Below are positions 10,131 to 20,213 of a DNA stretch of 21,467 nt, piece after piece; positions within the stretch are counted from its first letter, which is position 1, and every line of letters begins with the position of its first letter. Source of the DNA: Stemphylium vesicarium. Taxonomy: Eukaryota; Ascomycota; Dothideomycetes; Pleosporales; Pleosporaceae. A model generated the notes under the pieces. The model was not told where the DNA came from and made no database searches. It saw only the letters and a program-made list of their open reading frames with translations. Made by a program: the position numbers and the translations under genes. The DNA lies in the NCBI GenBank assembly GCA_004380135.1, contig QXCR01000293.1:1-21467 (forward strand), read 5' to 3'.

Positions 10131-10639
10131 GCATATGAGCTGCTTAGAGGGACGGCTATTTGTTAATTTATATGACGCTTTTAGTGTTGCCGTAGAAGCA
10201 ATCTGTTGATACTTTCCTAGTGTGGTAGCTAGCTTAGTAAGCTGCCCGCCACCTTAACGACGTGCTACCCTAGCTGCTTCTACTATCTCTCTGTATACTG
10301 CATCCTCTCTGTCATAGCTTTGTTAATATCGTTACTATCGCTATTCTCTTTCTAACACCATGCCACCTAAAAAGCGCGGTTTGAGCGGCGCAGCTCCTCA
10401 AAACAAGCGCCCAAAAGTCGCGTCTCGCGGCACCGTCAGCCAGCCTATCGTGCTCGATACGCAGCAATCGTTACTACGCCTGTCGCCTCGTAAAGCACTA
10501 GTACAAGCGGCTCAGACTACAGATTTTGAGTCACAACTGCGCGAGTCGCAAGCTGAAGACGCTATCGTCGCGCCCCCCGAGGGCAGCGAAGCTGCAACTG
10601 CTGCTAACGGCGCTATAGACGAGGGCTTCGACACGCACC

Positions 10640-10644
10640 TTGAG
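10640..10644. repeat. Target site duplication of solo LTR, left (TTGAG)
   Basis: Identical to 10854-10858. Confidence 0.85.
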
Positions 10645-10853
10645 TGTAACGGGCTGAGCCCGAGGTCACATGACTAGGCCATCGGCCTAGTCGCTTCCTT
10701 CCTTCTATCACTCCTTCCCCCAGCAGCCCGCGGGCCGTGCGCCAACCCAAACAAAGCGGGATGGCCACCCACTTTCCTCTCCTTTCCTTCATCTCGACTG
10801 TAAATAGCATCTGGATTAGGTAGCTGGAATACAGTACCTACAGACCGTTCACA
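10645..10853. mobile_element. Solo LTR (209 bp) inserted in the hAT transposase gene
   Basis: The segment starts TGTAACGGG and ends CCGTTCACA, imperfect inverted ends of TG...CA type. It is flanked by perfect TTGAG duplications at 10640-10644 and 10854-10858. Upstream coding is in frame 1 and downstream coding in frame 2. Deleting the LTR and one TTGAG joins ...DTHLE to DDFEGINWTRLP with no frame break. Inside is a 9-bp perfect stem (GACTAGGCC/GGCCTAGTC, 10672-10692) and a pyrimidine-rich tract. No matching full-length element is in the window. Confidence 0.88.
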
Positions 10854-10858
10854 TTGAG
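10854..10858. repeat. Target site duplication of solo LTR, right (TTGAG)
   Basis: Identical to 10640-10644. Confidence 0.85.
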
Positions 10859-13107
10859 GATGACTTTGAGGGCATTAATTGGACGCGTTTGCCGCAATAC
10901 ATGAAGCCGCTGGCATCAGTACGGACAAAGAGAAGCTGGGTATACCGTTACGGTTGGCGCGTGGCGCTGATTAAGGACCCGGATCGCATCTTTTTCGTGT
11001 GTCGTCACTGCCACAAGCACAAGATTATCGACTGCGGAGGCGGCGGCGTATATGAGACAACAAAGGCGCCGTCGTCAGCTGCGCGCCACCTCGAAGAAAA
11101 GCGGCGCGGCCATAGCTATACGGCGCCCAACAAGGCTACCGTTGTTGCCCAAGAAAGCGTGCTGGGGCGCGTACTCAAAGATGGCAAACTCCGAGTCTCA
11201 CAGGCAGTCGCCAACGAGTTTTCTGGCTTCAACACTCAGCGCTTCAGGCTCGCGGCTGTAGGCTGGCTCGTCGAGAACAACCACCCACTTTCTGAGTTCA
11301 AGTCGCCAGCTTTTCGGCGGCTTATAGCTATGGCTAGCTCAGAGGCAGAGGCAGCGCTGTGGACGTCTCACATGAGCGTATCGCGCTACGTTTTGCGCCT
11401 ATACGACTACCTTAAGCCGCGCGTTGTCTAGGAACTGTCGCAGGCACTGAGCAAGATTCACATAAGCTTTGACGGTTGGACAACTAAGGGCGGCAAGCGC
11501 GGCTTCTTAGGCGTTGTTGCGCACTACGTTGACAGCCACGGCAACCTCCAAGACCTGCCTATCGCGCTGCCTCAGCTAACGGGCGCTCATAGCGGCGAGA
11601 AGATGGCTGAAGTTGTTAGCCAAACGCTGCAGCAGTTTAGTATCAACTCCCGCACAGTCGGCTACTTTGTGCTTAATAACGCAAGCAATAACGACTCCGC
11701 CGTCGCCGCGATTGCGCAGAAGATGGATTTTGACGCTACCCCTCGTCGCATCCGCTGCGGTCCTCATACGCTCAACCTGATCGGCCAGGTGCTCCTCTAG
11801 GGCAAGGATACCAACGCTTACGACAACGACGCGCGCGAGCTTGCTGACGAGAGCAAGTTCATGCACGAGTGGAGGCGCGATGGCCCATTAGGCGTCTTGT
11901 TGAGCGTTATCAATTACATCAAGACACCGCAACAATACGCTCTGTTTGCTGATTTTCAGCGCCTCGCTCATCGCGAGCTGCCCACCAACGCGCCTGCCGA
12001 AGATCGCAAAATACTTGAGCCCGTCAAGCCTGTTGTCACACGCTGGAACTCGTACTACTCATGCTTTGAGCGCGCGGTTAAGCTGCAATCAGCCGTTAAC
12101 GCTTACGCCAGCCACCATATTCGACGAGTGCGAGATGAGGATACGTTTGCTCAGAGCCGCGGCAACAGGCTGCCTGAAGCGCAGCCATGGATGCGATCAG
12201 ACGGCCTCACAACTGCTGATTGGGCGGTGGTTACGGAGTATATGGATGTGCTGAAGCCGCTCTAAGCCGCTACAAAGCGCCTTGAAGGGCGCGGAAACAG
12301 CGGACGCTTTAGCGCTATTGCTGAGATTATCCTAGTATTTAAGTATATTCTTAATTACTACGAGCAGCGCATAAAAGTCTATGAGGCTGTCAATTATAAC
12401 GCCCACGACGAGGCGCCTGAGGACCACCTTGCGATCAACTTGCGCGCAGCGTGGGCAAAGGCCAATGAGTACTACGCTAAACTAGACCTCTCCCCAGTCT
12501 ACTACGCCGCAACAGTACTCCATCCGTACTACAAGCCATACTGCGACTCTGCGTGGAGCGATAGGCCTAACTAGCTTAAGACTAACAACCGCAATTTTCG
12601 CGCTTTGTGGGCGCAATATAACACCTCGCCACGCGTTATAGGGCGTCTAAAGGTCCTCTCTAACGATATGGACGACGCAATCGATAGCTTTATTAGCTCT
12701 AGCGCTCTGGCCGACAACAGCACAGGGGATGATGAATTTGATAGGTGGAAGCGAAACGAGCTGCGCACTGAGAAGGGCACTAAATACGCAAATAACCCTA
12801 TTAAATACTGGGTAGCACTGCGCAATTAATACCCTAGCCTTAGCCAGCTTGCGCTTGACGTGCTCTCTATCCCAGCGTCAAGCTGCGAGTGTGAGCGCAT
12901 GTTCAGCGAGCTTAGTGATCTCTTAGAGCCTCGCCGACGGGCTATACAACCTCAACTATTGGCGGCGATACAGTGCGTGAGACGGTGGCGAAAATCTGGC
13001 CTAGGCGACGATGAGATGGCGGCAAAGGCAGCATTAACAGACGCTGATTTGGACGCTTTGTATAATATGAGCACATGGGAGGATAACTGCGACACCAAAG
13101 ATAATTA

Positions 13108-13238
13108 GGATGTAGGCTATCAAGCCTATCAATCAAGCTTCAAATCAAGCTATTGAATCTTAGCTTGATAGCCCTTCAAGCCAAGCGCAGTGATTTCCTA
13201 TCAAGCCTCAAGTCAAGCCGGAGCCCGTGGCTGGCTTG
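13108..13238. repeat. hAT right subterminal repeats (ATCAAGC/GCTTGAT)
   Basis: Four ATCAAGC words and one GCTTGAT, mainly in the orientation opposite to the left cluster, with further CAAGC variants up to the terminal repeat. Confidence 0.7.
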
Positions 13239-13259
13239 GCTTGTTTGTTGGCAAGTCTG
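13239..13259 (-). repeat. hAT right terminal inverted repeat (21 bp)
   Basis: Exact reverse complement of 9974-9994. Confidence 0.95.
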
Positions 13260-13267
13260 CTGTAAGC
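13260..13267. repeat. hAT target site duplication, right (CTGTAAGC)
   Basis: Identical to 9966-9973. Confidence 0.95.
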
Positions 13268-13297
13268 CAAGGCTCGGGTTACCCGAATAAGGTGCAA

Positions 13298-13339
13298 CCA
13301 TTTCCTGATGCAGGTTAGCCATTTCCTGAAGCATACTTG
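13298..13339 (+). repeat. Two tandem copies of a 21-bp CCATTTCCTG repeat
   Basis: CCATTTCCTGATGCAGGTTAG is followed directly by a diverged copy (CCATTTCCTGAAGCATACTTG). It lies between the hAT element and the outer gypsy fragment. A palindrome TCGGGT-T-ACCCGA lies just upstream near 13274-13286. Function unknown. Confidence 0.6.
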
Positions 13340-13344
13340 CCATC

Positions 13345-13794
13345 TGAAAGATTACTATCTTTTAAACCCGCTATAGAACGTATAAATATAAGGTCCTTCT
13401 ATTTAGCTTATATAATAGCCTAGCTACCTACTAATAGTATATAAATAACGTACTAGTTAATTACCTTAATAACTTCTATATCGCCTATTTAGACGATATC
13501 CTTATCTACTCTAAAGATAAGATTACTTATACCCTCTATATTAAATAGGTACTAGAATAACTACGCTAAGTAGGACTTTATATAGATATTAAGAAAAGCG
13601 AATTCTATATAAACTAGATAAAGTACTTAGAATATATTCTAATAAGTTAAGGTCTTAAGGTTAATCCTAATAAAGTATCTATTCTATAGAATTAGAAGCT
13701 ACTAATAACTATTACTAGTATAAAGTTATTCTTTAGATTTACTAAATTTTATTATTAATTTATACTAGAATTCTCTTAGGTAGCTAGACCTCTT
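13345..13794 (+). pseudogene. Ty3/gypsy reverse transcriptase fragment, left half of a split outer element
   Basis: The + frame reads TRYRTYKYKVLLFSLYN, then the catalytic box IAYLDDILIYSKD, GLYIDIKKSEFY, GLKVNPNKVS, SIKLFFRFTKFYY and EFS-stop-VARPL, in the order and spacing of a Ty3/gypsy RT palm-to-thumb region. The part before the palm is missing. Stops are TAG/TAA throughout. It is cut at 13794 by the minus-strand chromovirus and continues in the same frame at 20406. Confidence 0.88.
13790..13794. repeat. Chromovirus target site duplication, left (CTCTT)
   Basis: Identical to 20401-20405. Confidence 0.9.
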
Positions 13795-13981
13795 TGTTAT
13801 GGGCGGAAAGAGGCCTGCTAACGAGTATGCATTTGCTCCTATGTACAGAATAAGAAAGGTAGAGAAAAGAAGTGTAGGTGTCCTCCTTCGTACGGTACTT
13901 ATCCTTTGCGCTACCTCTACGCTAGCGTTCCGCGCTAGCCTAAAGTAAGAAGGTAGCAGTACTTAGGCGTAGCCCTTTACA
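13795..13981 (-). repeat. Chromovirus 3' LTR (187 bp), RIP-spared
   Basis: On the + strand it reads TGTTATGGGCGG...CCCTTTACA, so the ends are TGT...ACA. It contains a 7-bp stem (GCTAGCG/CGCTAGC). It differs from the other LTR at ten positions, all within the first 49 bases; the remaining 138 are identical. Confidence 0.95.
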
Positions 13982-13984
13982 ATA

Positions 13985-14000
13985 TCTCCCCTCTCCTCTT
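13985..14000 (-). promoter_or_regulatory. Polypurine tract of the chromovirus
   Basis: On the minus strand AAGAGGAGAGGGGAGA lies three bases before the 3' LTR, the usual place for plus-strand DNA priming. It is RIP-spared together with the LTR. Confidence 0.8.
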
Positions 14001-14157
14001 AGAGGCGCCGTACGATAGAAGACACGTGACTCTCCTTCCATTTCTATTGTCGTGCCCTACTCTCTTGCGGTGAATCTAGCCTTTTCGTACGTCTATAATT
14101 ATAGCGTTATTATTAGGTAGTAACCCTACGTTCTATTTACTTATTATAGGGTAACTT

Positions 14158-14289
14158 AAGGTAAAGTCGTCCTTTACTATATAGTTACGAGCTATAATAC
14201 TATCTTTTCTTTCTTATCTAATTAAGCGTCTGCTTTTAAGTAATTTTAAGGTAAAGTTACCCTTTACTATATAATTATAATCTATAATA
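14158..14289. repeat. Two direct copies of a 42-bp repeat, 90 bp apart, inside the chromovirus
   Basis: AAGGTAAAGTCGTCCTTTAC... at 14158-14199 recurs as AAGGTAAAGTTACCCTTTAC... at 14248-14289. The differences are few. Each copy contains an inverted GTAAAG/CTTTAC pair. It lies just upstream of the antisense gene remnant and could be part of its promoter (inference). Confidence 0.6.
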
Positions 14290-14399
14290 ATACTACTCTT
14301 CTTTATTCTCTATACTTCTCTTTCTTCTTACTTAGTACTTAGCTCTTCTCGTATAATAACTCTTCTACTTCTTAATAAATTCTCTCTAGTAACTTTACT

Positions 14400-15223
14400 A
14401 TAGCGCAGCCCCCTCGTGGTGCCTAGGCTAGCTCTGGTAGACAGAACTACCTTACTTACTCTACTAGTAGTAGTAATAATAGCACTTACTTCTCGTACTT
14501 TAAAAGTATTATAAACTAGGCTTAAGCCTATCTAACTTATACGCAGTATAGAGCTATTATTCCCGCTAATATTAATATTAACGCTAGTAATATAAACCTT
14601 AATAACTACTAGGTTTAGTATATTCTTAACTTAGAGGTTACTAATAAGCTATATTATCTACTTATAATCTATTCTATACGTTATTATCTTATCCCTTCTC
14701 TTTAGTAATTATTTTTAAGTATATTACTAACTAAATTTAGTAGCCTAAGGTCTATCGTGTCGCTAAGTTCTTTCTTTATTTAGCTAGTAACTCTCTATAC
14801 GATGCTCGTTGGGGCCTAGGTATAGACAAGTGGTCCCCCATTGTCGCTTATACCACCATTCAAGCTCGTTAACTCCTCACTAGTCGTGCTTCGTACGTTA
14901 AGGCCTACGTCATCCACTCTCGCGGTGCTCTCAACGCTACTCCTTGCGACAACAACTGCGTGGCTGCCGTACGTGGTGATAAGAGTTTCACTGCCTTTGC
15001 TGGTTGCATCTCTATCGCTGATGAGTGGAACGGTGCTTGTTCCAACTGTGTCTAGCAGGAGCATGGGGCCCAGTGCTCTCACCGTCACACTGGTAGAGCT
15101 CCTCGTCCAATTGCCAGCCCTCGTGCGCGCCGCGGTCGTGCTATCCAGGGTCCTGACTAGAATGCTGAGCAGCTGGTGGACGCCTAGAGTATGCGCTCTA
15201 GTCGGCGGCGTCTCTTCCTCTAA
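14400..15223 (+). pseudogene. Antisense cysteine-rich (DUF3716-like) gene remnant inside the chromovirus
   Basis: The remnant runs against gag-pol, between the chromodomain and the polypurine tract. A 5' part in one frame begins at a probable ATG-to-ATA (14400) followed by AQPPRGA and stays readable to about 14700. A sequence with a perfect branch site (TACTAAC) and a TTTAG acceptor at 14736-14740 suggests an intron, but the phase could not be resolved. From 14744 a second frame reads KVYRVAKFF and DARWGLGIDKWSPIVAY. Next comes a Cys pattern C-x3-C-x15-C-x11-C-x2-C-x7-C at 14945-15076 (PCDNNC, AGCIS, NGACSNCV, GAQCSH), then an Arg-rich tail to TAA at 15221. The internal stops fit TGG, CAG or CAA transitions. 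The Cys spacing resembles fungal DUF3716-type proteins of unknown role, as judged from memory. The block 14745-15235 is strikingly RIP-free compared with the pol genes. Confidence 0.6.
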
Positions 15224-15239
15224 TAAACTTTAGCAGGTA

Positions 15240-18200
15240 GCTATATAGTCTATATACGAGTTACTTAGAATTTAATTATAGTAATACTATATAGATTCTC
15301 TAATAGCTCCTAAGTAGCATCCTTAAATCCTATTTACCTTATAAGATACTACTTCTTTCCTTATTATATTCTCTTATCTATAATACTCTCTACTCTCTAT
15401 TCTAAGTAGTCTTCTTCGTTGTCGTTATCCTATACAACAACTGCGGTGGGATTAGTATCATTTAGCTACTAGGAAGGGAATAGGTCTTTAGCTACTAGTC
15501 TTAGCTTATCTATATAGTAAGTCTTTATAGCCTAGAGAGTAGCTAGCTCTACCTAATATAGATCTCATACGCGTGATACTTAGAACTTCTTACTTTTCTA
15601 GTCTAGTTTCTTACTTATTCTTATAGTCTATACGTCGCGTAGGTCTAACTAAACTTAGTCTTCTACTTTATAGATAGGGGCTAGCTTCCTTAACTTATTC
15701 GCCTATCTCTCTTATTCCTATTACGCGTACGACATTATAAAGATCGCCTAGTTAGCTATATTAGTAATAACTTTTACGATCTTCTAGGCCTTATCCTAGG
15801 GGCTTATTACTATTATAGCATTTCCTATTATATAGCTTAACTCTTTAGCCTAAAAGAAGGGGGTATTATAGTAGCTATATTATAAAAAGAAGAGAGATAC
15901 TCTAGTAGTTAAGTTTATATAAGAGTTTAGTATTAGTTCTAGTACTAAATATAGAGTTACTTAGTTATCTTAGTCGTTATTATAGAATACCTATATAACT
16001 ACCTTAATATTACTATTCGCCTATTCTATTATACTATTAGTCTAAGAGTAGTATATAGTAGATAGGTTCCTCTTAATCCCTAGTAACGTATATATATCTC
16101 TCTATAGCGCGCTAGCAAACTAGAGGCTGTAGTCTAAGGTAATAGAGATAGGAAGACTATAGTAGCGGTACACTTCTCGTATAAAGGCCTATACGACGTC
16201 TAGCGTCTCTATCTTATTTATTAGAATTAGTATAACCCTCTTACTTAGGCGATCCTTTACCACTATTAGGTTAGAGTTCCCTTGGGATAGCGGTAGGCCC
16301 GTGATGAAGTCTATAGTAAGGTGTTGCCACGTGCGGCTTGGAACTGGTAGCGGTCGTAGGTAGCCGTGCCTCCCGTCTCTCCATGGCGTGCTCTTCTGGC
16401 AGAGCTCGCAGTTCCGTACAAAACGTCGTATATCGTCGCTCATTTTTAGCTAGTACCATTCCCTAGCGATTATCTAGTAGGTTTCCTCTTGTCTAGGGTG
16501 GCCCATTTACAAGGATAGATACGCGATCTAGATAATGCCTATACGGAGAGGCTTAGACTTAGGAGCCTAGATATAGTTTCTCTACCTTAGTTAGCTTTCG
16601 CTATTAATTATGTAGTCGCTAAGGGATATAGCTATCTTTCTAGTCGTAGATAGGGACCGTTGCCCCTCCTATATGGCGTGTAGCACTTCTTAATATACGA
16701 CGTCTTCTATCACTACTATAGCCTAGTAGCGACTTAGGAGTTCCTCCTAATTTAGTACTTAAGATAGAGTTAGTAATATAAGTAGCTTCTAATCTACTTA
16801 TATAGAGAATATCCCTAGTACTTCTTATTATTATATAGGTAAAAGTATTATAAATTCTCTTAAAGTAATATAGTCGTCTAAGTTATCTTAAGGGAAGTCT
16901 TAGTCTTATTAAGAGAGTATATTAGCTTATATATTCTTCTTTCTAGGGCGATAGCGGATTCTTATATTACTAAAATAGAATAGCTCTATAAACTATTATA
17001 CGTATTACTTAGTTATCTTTTACTTCTTAGTAAAGTATTCTAGATTCTTATAGTCTATAATAACCTTAAATTCTTATACGCCTCGTAGTTTAGCGTCCTA
17101 TTCCTTTAGGTAGTAGATTACTACTAGAAGTTTCTTATCATATATTAGGTAGTTTACTTTATAACTATTAAACTTCTTTAATAGATAGGCGACTATATAA
17201 AGAATGCCGTTCTTGTCTTCTTATAATAGCGTGCCGCCTAAGGCGTGACCTAAGAAGTCGTATTCTACGACTATACGTTAGTCTAGGTTAAAGGGAACTA
17301 AGACTTCTTTTAAGAGAAAGACTTCCTTTAGCGTATAGAAGCTTCTCTCTTATTTCTTACCTTAGGTAAACTTTACGTCCTTCTTTATAAGTTATATAAG
17401 AGGCTTAGCGTATTATATAAAGTATAAGATAAACTTCCTATAAAAGTTTATAAAGCTAATAAACTTTTATACGCCGCGCACTATTATTAGGGACTTCTAT
17501 TCTTAGATTACTTCTATCTTCTCTAGGTCTATAGAGATTCCTTTACCTACTTTAATAATAAACCTTAGGTACTTCGTACGTTATATGTTAAACTCGCACT
17601 TCTTTAATTCTAACTAGAGGCTAGCATTCTTAAGACGGTCTAGTATTGTTCGTACGTAGGCGTGGTGCTAGGAGAGAGAGCTATCCGTAAATATAATAAT
17701 ATCGTCCAAGTATACTAATACGAAGTCGTCTAGGAATTCACGTAGTATCTAGTTTATATAGCGTTAAAACGTACTAGATGCGTTCGCAAGACTAAAGGGT
17801 GTTACTAACCACTTATACGAGCTAAACCTCGTACGGAAAGTAGTCATCCATTCTTGCCCTTCTGTAATACGGATCTTGTGGAAGGCTGCTATAACATCTA
17901 GCTTAGTGTACCACTTCGCCTGTCCGATCTGGTGGAGCGTCTCTCGTATAAGGGGGAGAGAGTAGCGGTCCTTCTTAGTAATCGCGTTTAGGGCTTAGTA
18001 GTCAACATAGAATCGCAATCCTCCGCCTAGCTTCTATATGAAAAGTACGGGAGACGCGGCAAGGGAGTTACTAGCTCGTACGAAGCCCTTATCTAAGAGC
18101 TCGTGTAGCGTCTTCCTCAAGACAAGGAGTTCGTCTCTTAACATATTATAGAGCGGTCTATATAGCACCTTTAGTTCCTTCCCGTCTTATAGCTTAAGTT

Positions 18201-18700
18201 TAATCTTATAGTCTACATCTAGTCCCCTAATAGAAGAAAGGTCTTTACCTTTTTTTAGTAGGAATAGATCTTTATATAATTATAGATAGTTTAGTAGTTA
18301 TCTTAGTACTTCTTCTTTAGTAAGTAGAGTCTTAACCTATAAGGCCTTCTTAATATCCTTTAAACTAGCTATAAAGATTTAAATCTTCTTATTTCCTATC
18401 TTACTTTATTATACGTGGTGCTAGAAGGCTGCCACAGAGATAGGGATATACTTAACTTTGTTTACCTAGAACTCCGTGCTCTATACAGCAATGCCGTACT
18501 TTAATAGAGTAAGAGTCTTCCACTCATTATTAATAATCCCTCCTACTCGCTCTAGCTATGTCTTCCCTAAGATCATGTCGTAGCCGTACGCAGAGGGTAT
18601 AATGTACGTAGCCGCTTACTACTTTAGCCCTCCTACGTCTAACGTGAACTCTGTAATTGCGCCTATAGAGCTTCTCTAGCCGTTTACTCCTTTAATAATA
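15240..18700 (-). pseudogene. Chromovirus pol (protease, RT, RNase H, integrase, chromodomain), RIP-degraded
   Basis: Reading the minus strand downward: a protease remnant near 18520-18680 (TEFTLDVGGLK, YGYDMILGKT). Next is RT near 17640-18175 (PLYNMLRDELLVLRKTLHEL, GFVRASNSLAASPVLF, KKDRYSLPLIRETLHQIG, TKLDVIAAFHKIRI, TPFSLANASSTF, and the catalytic VYLDDIIIF at about 17701). RNase H is near 16985-17290 (GHALGGTL, IYDKKLLVV, LRGV, DYKNLEYF). Integrase follows, with an H2C2 zinc finger (NCELCQK, 16380-16500), the core first Asp in IDFITGLP and TLDYSL-stop-FASAL, then LGIKRNLST and the Glu in IIE near 15940-16300. After a linker (KVED, KKLD, SRV) comes a chromodomain remnant at about 15280-15430 (VESIIDKRI, YLIR, GFKDAT-stop-ELLENLYSI). 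Many TAG/TAA stops make it non-functional. In life it would reverse-transcribe the RNA and insert the cDNA, the chromodomain favouring methylated H3K9 chromatin. Confidence 0.9.
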
Positions 18701-18949
18701 ATTTATAGTATCTTAATGCGCGGTAAGCCCTTTAATTATACGAACTTCTTAGTTATAATCCTATACGTGCAATACCTATTATCTATTATAGTAGTAGTAT
18801 AGTTTATTCTATTAATAGTAATATTAATAGATATTAGTTTTATTATAGCTAACTAGAGAAAGATCTATCTTCTTAGTTATATAATCTCCTAGACTTTATT
18901 CTTATTCTACTCTAGCTTACGTCTTTTAGCTAGGGCTCTTCTTTTCCTA

Positions 18950-20080
18950 ACTCCTCTAAGTTAGAGGTTACTATAGTAGAGATAGTAGCTACTTTTAGCC
19001 GCCTATCTCTATCTCCTATATAAGAATTTAATCTCTTTAACTTCGTTTAGCACTAGGTAATACGATGCCCTAGCTTACTATAGCATAAGTAAGTTCCCTT
19101 CTCTTTCCTCTTCTAGACCTCTACTTTCGTGCCCTAGAATTCCTAAGTTATATAGGGCTTTATAGCTCTAATAGTAGAAGTCTATTCTATCGCGTTATTA
19201 TAGTAATAGGTCCGTGGAGGCGAGGTCGTATAGGGTGTGTAGTTAAGAGAGGACTAGTCTATAGCTTTTAGATTCTCCTAAGTAACACGCATCCTTTAGA
19301 CAAATTACTCGTACGTCTCTCTAGTAGAAGGTTAATAACCTACTTAGTAGCGTAGTAGTCTCCTATTTAGTAAGTTCTTAAGGTAATTAATCTTCTACGC
19401 ATTACTTACGCTATCTAGATCTACCTCTAAGAACTTAAGATTAAAGAATTATACGTAAGAGATAAGATCCCTTTTACCTTACTTTATTATATAAAGGAAG
19501 TGCATTACCTTCTCTTTAATTATAGGGTTAATAAAGAATCTATTTAGCTATTACTATAAACTCTATAGTAAGAGGCTAGACCTTCTCTCTATTAATATTA
19601 TAATATACGTTCTTAGGGTAGTAAACGCCTATCCTTTTATACAAGTAATTATATAGTAAACTTAATTATTCTTACTTAGGTAAGCTTATTAGTCTATAAA
19701 GAGTTTCGCTTATACGCGTATCTTTTATTAAGTATAGTCCTTATAACTACCCTTCTTAAAGACCTCTATATCTAGTAGGCGTAGCTTCTTATATTATATA
19801 GGCTCTTAACTTCGGCCTAATATTAACGTAGTAGATAGGGTAGTCCTACCTAGACTTAGTATACTTAGCATCCTTCTCTAATTCTTAATAATTTAAGTTA
19901 GGGCCTAGAGTTACTAGCTTAATACAGCGTATAACTATTATTTCTAGGTCACTTAGTTTAGGTCGCTTTATAGTCGTCGTACGTAATCTTAAAGCTCCTC
20001 TACTTTAAGCGCATAGTTCCTTTCTAGAGAGAGGTCCCTCTAGTCTCTCTAGCCTCCTCTTAGCTCTTCCTAGTTTATTA
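18950..20080 (-). pseudogene. Chromovirus gag, RIP-degraded
   Basis: The minus-strand frame near 19280-19520 reads KVMHFLYIIK, LISYVQ-like, FFNLKFLEVDLDSVSNA, YLKNLLNRRLLRY and PSTRETYE, typical of a Ty3/gypsy capsid. A zinc-knuckle remnant (CYSKLGHRIT-stop-C) lies at about 19046-19090, where Cys codons appear changed to Tyr. In a live element Gag packages the RNA. The exact start was not resolved. Confidence 0.7.
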
Positions 20081-20089
20081 TATTATCGT

Positions 20090-20213
20090 CTACCCGTGCT
20101 TATATCATACGGGTAGGGTCTTACTAACTTATAATACTAATAAGTAACTATTCTTAATTCTAACTCGTTACGTATAAAAAGGAAGAGTAAGGTAAGAGTA
20201 ACCTTTCTTATAA
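20090..20213 (-). other. Chromovirus 5' untranslated region with hairpin and presumed primer binding site
   Basis: A perfect 8-bp inverted repeat (CTACCCGT/ACGGGTAG, 20090-20116) lies downstream of the 5' LTR in element orientation. The bases next to the LTR (20195-20213) should hold the tRNA primer binding site, but RIP has obscured it and I cannot name the tRNA. Confidence 0.45.

Larger units (their letters stand above)
10360..13108 (+). pseudogene. hAT transposase pseudogene (about 844 codons without the inserted LTR)
   Basis: The start is ATG at 10360 in a good context (ACCATGCC), with basic motifs PPKKR and NKRPK near the N-terminus. The coding parts are 10360-10644 and 10859-13108, split by a solo LTR. 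The second part has a BED-like zinc finger (CRHCHKH...RHLEEKRRGH), the first catalytic Asp in SFDGWTTKGG (GAC 11471), VLNNASNND where VLDNASNND is expected (AAT at 11675), RCGPHTLNL, VTRWNSYYSC, AATVLHPYYK, and a C-terminal hATC dimerisation region (NPIKYW, then LSIPASSCECERMFSELSDLLEPRR). In-frame stops are at 11429 TAG, 11798 TAG, 12263 TAA, 12572 TAG and 12827 TAA. Each is explained by one transition at CAG, CAA or TGG. The final stop is TAG at 13106. RIP-type damage and the LTR insertion make it non-functional. In life it would cut and paste the element in the nucleus. Confidence 0.92.
9974..13259 (+). mobile_element. Complete hAT-superfamily DNA transposon (3,286 bp), inactivated
   Basis: Both ends carry a perfect 21-bp terminal inverted repeat starting CAGACTTGCC. 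They are flanked by a perfect 8-bp target duplication CTGTAAGC, the duplication length that defines hAT. Subterminal regions are packed with GCTTGAT/ATCAAGC words in both orientations, as expected for transposase binding sites. One transposase gene fills the interior. The ends and subterminal repeats look intact, so the copy could in principle still be moved by an active relative, but its own transposase is broken. It is far less RIP-mutated than its surroundings, suggesting a younger insertion or a lower-copy family. Broadly it belongs with fungal hATs such as Restless or Tfo1, without a precise family assignment. Confidence 0.95.

Noticed and set aside
10645..10853. Intron in the hAT transposase
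   Set aside because: The GTAACG donor could not be paired in phase with any acceptor, whereas LTR ends plus TTGAG duplications explain the break exactly.
14841..15233. 130-codon + frame and the opposite 14816-15088 frame
   Set aside because: They are shadows of the cysteine-rich frame, which is in a different phase; their translations are low-complexity Ser/Val/Leu-rich.
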